Source: Patiria pectinifera
Lineage: Eukaryota; Echinodermata; Asteroidea; Valvatida; Asterinidae
NCBI GenBank assembly: GCA_029964075.1
Contig: CM057149.1
Coordinates: 14,084,465-14,148,464 of the forward strand
Length of the DNA: 64,000 nt
Reading direction: 5' to 3'
Part shown: positions 57,911 through 64,000 of the stretch, in pieces
How the letters are laid out: each line of letters begins with the position of its first letter
Numbering within the stretch: the first letter of the stretch is position 1
The notes under the pieces: model-generated
The model's database searches: none
Told to the model about the DNA's origin: nothing
Seen by the model: the letters and a program-made list of their open reading frames with translations, nothing else
Translations under genes and position numbers: made by a program

Positions 57911-59181
57911 TCAACGTCTTCTCACCATGTCTGTTTTTTCTGTTGGACATCTGCCGAGGGACTGGCTCTAGGATGAAACTATTAGCATTACATGCAACAA
58001 TAATGACATCATGACAGATCATTTACACGGCAGTCAGTTTTTATGTGCGTGCCTTTTGCTTAACAGGGACATGCAGGAGTAGACCTCTGGTACCTAAAGA
58101 TCGACCTAGTTGGTACCGATATTAAATTTAAAAATATTAACAATAATCTTAAAGATAGCTGCTGCATAAAAGGATTATAGTCTTGAGGGTTACATTACCA
58201 TCTGGGTTATCGTCGGATAGGATTTAATGAGCAGAATCTGCTCATTAAATCTACATCTGATGTAGATTTAATTAAAAAAAATAGAGTGTGTAGGACTATG
58301 AACAAGCGTACAGTGTTGGGCTAAGTTTGGTTTGAAAATGAAGACCCCGGATCACTCTATCAGTTCCCATAAAAACGATTGATATCTCTCGCAGTTGTTT
58401 TAATATTGATTTTGAAAGAATAAATCTAGAAATATTTGGCTGCTTGTAATCTGATACTTGATGACGCCAACGAGACGTCATTACCGGAAAGCTCGAGAGC
58501 TATATTGACTGTGCTATTTGAAGCAAACATCTGGATTATATCTCTGGCGGTTGATTTTTTCAGCATTGTTTTTAAGGTTTCAAGGTATTTTCATTGTAAG
58601 TTCCGTTCTGGCGACGTCGTCAATCTTTCTTCCACTAAACTTGTTCTTAGCATGAATCTCATCCATTGTGCTTCAATTATTGGAATGCAGCAAACTTCGC
58701 CACACTCATGAACTGATTATTTATTTTAAACATTTTTCGACCTGCCGTTAAAGGGCGTTAACATGTTATGACGTCACCGGTAGTTCTTTTGGAAAGTACA
58801 GCCTAGCCAGAGACTAACATCGTGGAATACAAGTTCACATCTTTTTTCACTTTAAAATTTTAAGGCACTTCCGGCTTGGACCGGAAGGAAGTGTCACGTG
58901 ATTTGGCAAACGCAAGTTAAAACGAAGGTCCTGGGTCCTGAAGGTCCCAAAAGTCAGGTTCAGGCCTCTCACGGTCGATTTAAATGATTTTTAAAAAATT
59001 TATTCTAGAAATCTTAATTGCTTGTAATTTGGTAGATGATGAGTAATAATGACGTCATTAAATTGTTATTCATCTTCAGTTGGTTGTGTATTCATGTTTT
59101 AAAATTGAAGTTGATATCAGTTTCTTTTGACAAACAGTTCTGGAGAATGATTTGATGAGAAAAATTATAACAACAACAACA

Positions 59182-59606
59182 GTAATCTGAAGACATAGTT
59201 TCGTCGGCGCTGTTTTCTGAAATGCGGTATATGTAATTTTTTTTAAGAAGATAAACCATCAGCGTTTGGTGCGCGCGCATTTGTGGTTCACATTTCACTT
59301 CCCAAAGTTTTGTGGTGTGCGCGCGTGTGTGAGTGTGTATCAATCAACAGTTACGAATCCAATCAACGTTGGATCAACGCCCAACCGCTGTAATTTTATA
59401 AGAAACATGGCTACAAAGCCTCATTCGAAACACTTCAATTTAACCGTTATACAGTTAAAACCAAACTGATCGTCACCGTCGAGATAAAATCGAATTTCGA
59501 GATTACCTAATGTTTTGCTCTTTGCTAACGAATACTAGTGACGAGTTTTCAATTAAATTGCAGCCTCGCATTTTAAGCGTGTGATTTAATTGTTTGACGA
59601 TTAGAA
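59182..59606 (-). pseudogene. Receptor stub: class I upstream block plus MSSDY, copy C
   Basis: Same arrangement as 34,086-34,510. The ATG is at 59,196; MSSDY then runs into a GTT-repeat. Near-identity with copy A means the stub predates the duplication of A and C. Confidence 0.75.
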
Positions 59607-60735
59607 TGGTGTTGTGCATCGGGTCAAATTAACCAGGCCAAACCGACCCGAAGCATTACAGAAATCAACCGAATCCGAACCGAAACCGATCAGAACTCCC
59701 TTAAACCAACCAGACCCGAGCGGACAAAAATTCAAGGAAAACCAATCCAAACCTACCCGAAACGGAACCGACCCTTAAAAAAACGAATATCTGGCTTTTG
59801 CAACTGTGTCCGCTTTTAACGAGCCTACATAATATAGACCGTGTGCGTGGTAGACAGAAAACCAATTGATCCTACCTAGAACATATTCTGAGTATCCCCC
59901 GTTATCCACGTAGCCAATCTCCTATATTACGTCTGATATGTCTTGACATGCAAATATATGTAAGCCGCGCGCCAGCTAATCGGAGTCGATTTCACTAAAT
60001 CGTGACGTCTTTTCATTCCTAAATCAGGACTATGGTTTGATTAGTCAATTTGAATGCAGTGTTTTGTTATACAACAACAACCGGGCCCGATATCGCGTAA
60101 CATGATACAGATCGCGTGACACATGTTTTTATTATCCATTGTCTATTACGCGCAACGGGTGAATGATCGAAGACCCGATATAGAAAGCGCTCACTGATTG
60201 GTCAAAATCTAGGAGGTCAAGATGAGGGGTCTTGCCTATAATTAATCGGCGAATCTGTTCACGCGATAGACTACCGGGAACAGTGACTCTGCAGGAAATA
60301 TTGCTCCGTGTAATTTGCGAACTATTTCAGATCGCGTGACACATGTTTTTATTATCCATTGTCTATTACGCGCAACGGGTGAATGACCGAAGACCCGATA
60401 TAGAAAGCGCTCACTGATTGGTCAAAATCTACGAGGTCAAGATGAGGGGCCTATAATTAATCGGCGAATCTGTTCACGCGATAGACTACCGGGAACAGTG
60501 ACTCTGCAGGAAATATTGCTCCGTGTAATTTGCGAACTATTTCCGTTTTCTTCAGTTTATTTAGGTTGATTTCGGGTTACCTAAACTGGCTTAACCGACG
60601 CGACCCGACCCAATAATCGCAAAAACAAAACCGAAACCGACCCGACCAAACTAGAAATGATGGGCAAACCGACCCGACCCGAATTCGGTTTGGGGGCGGA
60701 TCGGTTTCGGTTTCAGGACGGGTTTGCAACAACAG
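59607..60735. mobile_element. hAT-like non-autonomous element, long version
   Basis: The left end GGTGTTGTGC and right end GCAACAACAG have the same ACCGACCCGA-rich subterminal regions as the R4 and R6 copies. The flanks ATTAGAAT and TTTGGAAT are a diverged form of the 8-bp duplication. It is about 700 bp longer than the R6 copy, partly from an internal tandem duplication. No transposase frame. Confidence 0.7.
60109..60543. repeat. 220-bp tandem duplication inside the hAT-like element
   Basis: Two copies start at about 60,109 and 60,329 (AGATCGCGTGACACATG), nearly identical apart from a few substitutions and a 5-base gap, hence recent. Only segment C has it. Confidence 0.9.
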
Positions 60736-61269
60736 TTTGGAATCAAATTTTTCCTGGTATTGGGAAGTTGCAGAAAATAACAAAGTAAACAGGTTAATTA
60801 AAAGTCCTCGTAAATAAGAATCTGCTGAACAGGCTGTCGTGGCGCTGTGTGTCATTAAATAAGGATACACAACAGACTGTTGTGGCGCTGTGTGTCATTA
60901 TTAGTGTGGTGGAGCAGTTATAACGTGTGGTTGGCGCCTGGTCGATGATAATGGCCCTAGCCGAGCCATTTTTACTGTTACATCATTATATTGCCATTTG
61001 CGTTAGGAGGTCATTTCCATTTGAACCTCTATGATATGTACGAAACCTTAAATGTGATTGTCCTACTCTGGGGAAATATAAGTCATATAAACCATCAAGG
61101 AAACAACTTTGCGGATTTGGTAAACATTAAAGTCCTCTTTTTTCCTACCTTTATTTTCAAGCACACCTTTAACATTAAAAGGGGAGAAAATCAGGCTGGA
61201 TCAACTAGAAGTTTTGAGGTTTTCGTGCTAAAGGAACAAAACAGTGCGTAACCATTTTCTGAGCAACTT

Positions 61270-61510
61270 TAGTCTTCTTCTTCAGTCCGGTGGCGCAATT
61301 TGCGCTGCGGTGGCCATTACTAGTCCACGCCAACAATCTCGATCAGCTGCAGATCTGCAGCTGCAAGTCCCTTTCCTGTCCACTGCTTTATATCGTTCGT
61401 CCATGATGTTATTGGACGACCTCTCCGTCTCTTTCCATCGACTGACCCCTGGATTACTTCTTTGTCGATTTCTCCGCGGCGCACGACGTGGCCAAAGAAA
61501 CACATCTTCC
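61270..61510 (-). mobile_element. 3' tail of a non-LTR retrotransposon (LINE), copy near R6
   Basis: The minus-strand reading gives MCFFGHVVRRGEIDKEVI, GKRRRGRPITSWTNDIKQW, then after a frameshift RDCWRGLVMATAAQ and a stop. This is the standard end of a LINE reverse-transcriptase protein. Duplicate of 42,302-42,545 by segmental duplication rather than a second insertion. Confidence 0.75.
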
Positions 61511-61855
61511 CGGCATAGCCATCTGTTTTCTCAGCATCAACTCACTCGTAAAGTGTCACATGTTCACGTTCATGTACATATCAAGGGCCTACTCCAACAA
61601 TGTAAAAGGCAAATAAAGTTCGGCAATACGTCTAAATGCGGAGTTTTGGACCATGGTCCAACACGAATCTTGCTAGGCCGTGGCTCTAGCGGTGAATTCG
61701 GCCGACAATAACAGCCACCGTGTGCGTGTTCGTGGCTTCGTTTACTGCATATTTTGGTCGACTTGGTTTGCTCTATTAAAATACATCTTTGGTTAGGTGC
61801 GACTCTGAAACGCCTGTTTTGAATGAAAGTGTCAGATGTAAATGCTACAATACGC
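61511..61855 (-). other. 3' flank of receptor R6
   Basis: Non-coding, close copy of 42,546-42,875. The only notable content is the spacer repeat around AGGCCGTGGCTCTAGCG. Confidence 0.5.
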
Positions 61856-62902
61856 TTAAGATGTTTGAACAACGTGCATTACATTTGTGTTCATTCTTGA
61901 GGAAGCAGCTGTCATTGAAATGGTGTTCCCATCCTCCACTCGATTTCTACGACGCCGCTTGAGTACTAGTTTTCTCAGCTCTGAGCGAAATTTCTCGTAC
62001 TTGAAGCAGTAAATGACCGGGTTTACGAGCATGTTGCAGGCCACCAGGCTGGTAAAGGGACCGTACAACGGAGTGTTCCAATCTCCTGAAAGTTGTTGAT
62101 ACAGATACAACACTTCTATTGGTGTCCAGCACAACACAAACATTATGCCTATCAGCATTGTCGTAACGAGAACGTTTTTCTTGGTTTTATTTGTGACATA
62201 TCGAGCACCGTTCATTGGATCAGAAGATTTCTTGGTAAGCTTGATGAATATTCGGCTGTATGTATAGATCAAAATGGTAATGGGAACCAAGTATTCGATA
62301 GTAATCACCGCCAACGTTTCGAAAACCCTCAAACCAGTTTGCAATTCCGTAGGTTGACATTGTCCGTCTTTAACTTCGAAAATAAATACAAAATGAGAAC
62401 CGTATATGAAGCCAATAGCCCAGGCAGTTCCCATGGCAAACTTCAGCTTGACCGAGGACAAAATATTTCGATGTTTCACCGGGTGGCAAGTCGCCATAAA
62501 CCGCTCCAGCGATATCATGACGAGGTTGTAGGTGGATGTCACATTCATACACCATATGATAACACCAACGTCAATTAACCAACAAGTTAATTGGTCGGAT
62601 ATATCACCATCGAGGAACACTCGTTTTGGGTTGATCCGCAACACTACTTGCCAAAAGAAAAACACAATGCCAGCAACACAGTCGATGACTGACTGATGCA
62701 AGATGAGACGATTTGTGAAGGAGCTGAACACTCGTCGTCTGAGCAGCATAACGGTGATGACCATGCCGTTACCAAGCACAGCCAGGCAGGCGATGAGTGT
62801 GTACACTGCAGCAAGTTGAGGGCCAATCAGATTCTGTGTCGAGTCGTTGTTGGTTGTGTTGTCCAAATCCGTTGAGATTCCTTTCAGGTAGTCTGAAGAC
62901 AT
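61856..62902 (-). CDS. R6: intact single-exon class A orphan GPCR
   Basis: 348 residues, start MSSDYLKG, close pair of R4. All receptor landmarks are present: NTT sequon at 15, N45, D74, C107/C182, ERF 133-135, W161, P207, CWTP 258-261, NPVIY 294-298, Ser-rich tail ending VVQTS. Compared with R4, TM3 starts CWLIDVGV in place of CRFINFGI, and loop 3 is DWNTPLYGPF in place of DWITPLYDIF; both lie on the extracellular side. The coding frame is uninterrupted. The upstream block, hAT-like element and downstream LINE tail are shared with R4, so the pair arose by segmental duplication including flanks. Confidence 0.93.
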   Translation of the reverse strand: MSSDYLKGISTDLDNTTNNDSTQNLIGPQLAAVYTLIACLAVLGNGMVITVMLLRRRVFSSFTNRLILHQSVIDCVAGIVFFFWQVVLRINPKRVFLDGDISDQLTCWLIDVGVIIWCMNVTSTYNLVMISLERFMATCHPVKHRNILSSVKLKFAMGTAWAIGFIYGSHFVFIFEVKDGQCQPTELQTGLRVFETLAVITIEYLVPITILIYTYSRIFIKLTKKSSDPMNGARYVTNKTKKNVLVTTMLIGIMFVLCWTPIEVLYLYQQLSGDWNTPLYGPFTSLVACNMLVNPVIYCFKYEKFRSELRKLVLKRRRRNRVEDGNTISMTAASSRMNTNVMHVVQTS

Positions 62903-63501
62903 GATTTCTCGGCACCCGTTGTCTGAAATGCGGTGTCTATTTCTTTAAGAACATACACCGTCAGTGTGTGGTGCGCATCTGTGGTTCAGATTTCACTTCT
63001 CAACATGTTTGTTTGAGTGTGTACCAATCCTCAGCTATGAATTCAATCAACGTTCCACTCCGATTTGGTGAGACAAAGACACCCATCTTCTATATATATG
63101 AAAACGTGAGGTATCTACTTTATGCATTAGTGTGGTCCACATCTTTGGTTCAGACTTCATATACCAATGTGTTTCAGTGAGTGAGTACCAATCCACAGCC
63201 ACAAATTCAATCAACGTTCCACTGTGATTTAATCACCCAAAGACAACCGTCTTCTTTATGATTGCATGCAACTTGGCCCAATCGCTGTGATTTAATAAGA
63301 AACATGCCTACAAAGCAATTGGAAAATTTGTATTTCTACCGTTGAACAGTTAAAGAAAACTGCTCGTCACCGTTGAGATAGAATCGAATGTCGAGGTCAC
63401 CAAATGTTTTGCTCTTTGCTGACGATTACTAGTGGCGAGTTTTCAATCAAATCGCAGCCTCGCATTTTAAGCGTGTGATTTGATTGTTCGAGATTTGGAA
63501 T
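62903..63501 (-). promoter_or_regulatory. Class I upstream block of R6
   Basis: Both copies of the about 110-bp direct repeat (starting near 62,976 and 63,135), a TATATATATG run near 63,092, and the GCATTTTAAGCGTGTGATTT motif at about 63,463. Ends at the TTTGGAAT target site (63,494-63,501). Confidence 0.55.
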
Positions 63502-63944
63502 AGCATTGTGCATGGGGTTGAGTTGACCAGGCCAAACCGACCCGAAGCATAATAGAAATAAACCTAATCCGAACCGAAACCGATCTGAACTCCCTAAAAC
63601 CGACCCGACCCGACCTGACCTGACAAACATTCAAGGAAACCGACAAAATAAACGGAATATCTGGTTTGGGCAACTGTATCCGCTTTTTGCGCGTGAACTA
63701 ATACCCGCCTCGCCTCACGTGTAAATCGTCGCCTCTCTGCAATTGAAAACCAATTGATCGCACCCTCACACAGTGACTCGGCAAGGAAAATGAGATGTGT
63801 GAATTTGCGAACTGTTTTCTTCGGTTTATTTCGGTTGTATTAAGGTTTTTTCCAAACTGGCTTAACCGACCCAACCCGACCCGACCCGAAGTCGGTTTTG
63901 TGTCGGGTCGGTTTCTGTATCGGGACAGTTTTGCACAACACTAG
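63502..63944. mobile_element. hAT-like non-autonomous element, 443-bp version upstream of R6
   Basis: Starts AGCATTGTGC, ends GCACAACACTAG, with exact TTTGGAAT on both sides (63,494-63,501 and 63,945-63,952). Lacks the TTAA MITE found in the R4 copy, which shows the state before that insertion. Non-coding. Confidence 0.85.
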
Positions 63945-64000
63945 TTTGGAATCAAATAATTTCCTGATTTTGAGAAATTGCAGAATAAAAAAAAAAGTAA

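Larger units (their letters stand above)
53250..60045. repeat. Segmental duplication, copy C (about 6.8 kb)
   Basis: Colinear with A over its full length, and with B to the equivalent of 58,583. It continues beyond the A end into the middle of a complete hAT-like element. It contains a second foldback element, palindromes (58,220-58,270), the receptor stub, and a GPCR fragment. The stretches 53,900-56,600 and 57,000-57,560 show no supported gene. Confidence 0.92.

Noticed and set aside
1-64000. Retrovirus-like or other capsid-bearing elements
   Set aside because: No terminal long repeats, capsid, protease, integrase or envelope signatures were recognised; the only reverse-transcriptase traces are LINE C-terminal tails.

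Overview
This is a metazoan nuclear window. It has intron-containing coding sequence, single-exon class A GPCR genes, non-LTR retrotransposon tails, tRNA-derived short repeats and many short inverted-repeat transposons (MITEs). No rRNA, CRISPR array, bacterial operon or recognisable virus-derived element was seen. The tandem expansion of intronless rhodopsin-type receptors embedded in MITE-rich spacers resembles the rapidly expanded receptor lineages known from marine deuterostome invertebrates such as echinoderms. That placement is an inference from gene style; nothing in the sequence names the species.

Layout. Bases 1-96 (+) are the last codons of a receptor of the same family, on the opposite strand to the main cluster. 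Bases 97-5,570 look non-coding and hold four MITE or MITE-fragment insertions. Bases 5,571-9,874 (+) hold the 3' part of a multi-exon gene of unknown function; three exons join in compatible phase, with a poly(A) signal near 10,307. From about 11,640 to the end lies the receptor cluster. Six intact minus-strand receptors are R1 13,740-14,786; R2 21,013-22,059; R3 24,966-25,952; R4 42,876-43,922; R5 48,121-49,140; and R6 61,856-62,902. Decayed relatives lie at 15.7-16.7, 22.65-24.1 and 51.4-52.0 kb. Two truncated loci at 34.1 and 59.2 kb keep only the 5' flank and the first five codons.

History. A segment of about 6.6-6.9 kb is present three times in the same orientation: A 28,014-34,945; B 34,950-41,510; C 53,250-60,045. 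The order is R3 - A - B - R4 - R5 - C - R6, with R3/R5 and R4/R6 as close pairs. This fits duplication of a larger (R3/R5-like)-spacer-(R4/R6-like) unit plus an extra spacer copy. Each copy carries a decayed fragment (TM6-TM7 or TM7) of an unrelated class A GPCR. Insertions present in one copy and absent in another give empty sites: a foldback element with 21-bp repeats and a TCAACG duplication, a Harbinger-like element only in B, a hAT-like MITE only in the C side, and a TTAA-type MITE nested inside a hAT-like element upstream of R4.

Function. Each intact receptor is predicted to be a plasma-membrane G-protein-coupled receptor with an orphan, possibly peptide or chemosensory, ligand. Two 5' classes exist. 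R1, R2, R4 and R6 start with MSSD/MSLD and share one upstream block. R3, R5 and the 16-kb pseudogene have a different upstream block, and R3 and R5 start with MANF. Promoter type and N-terminus therefore travel together while the membrane core is shared.
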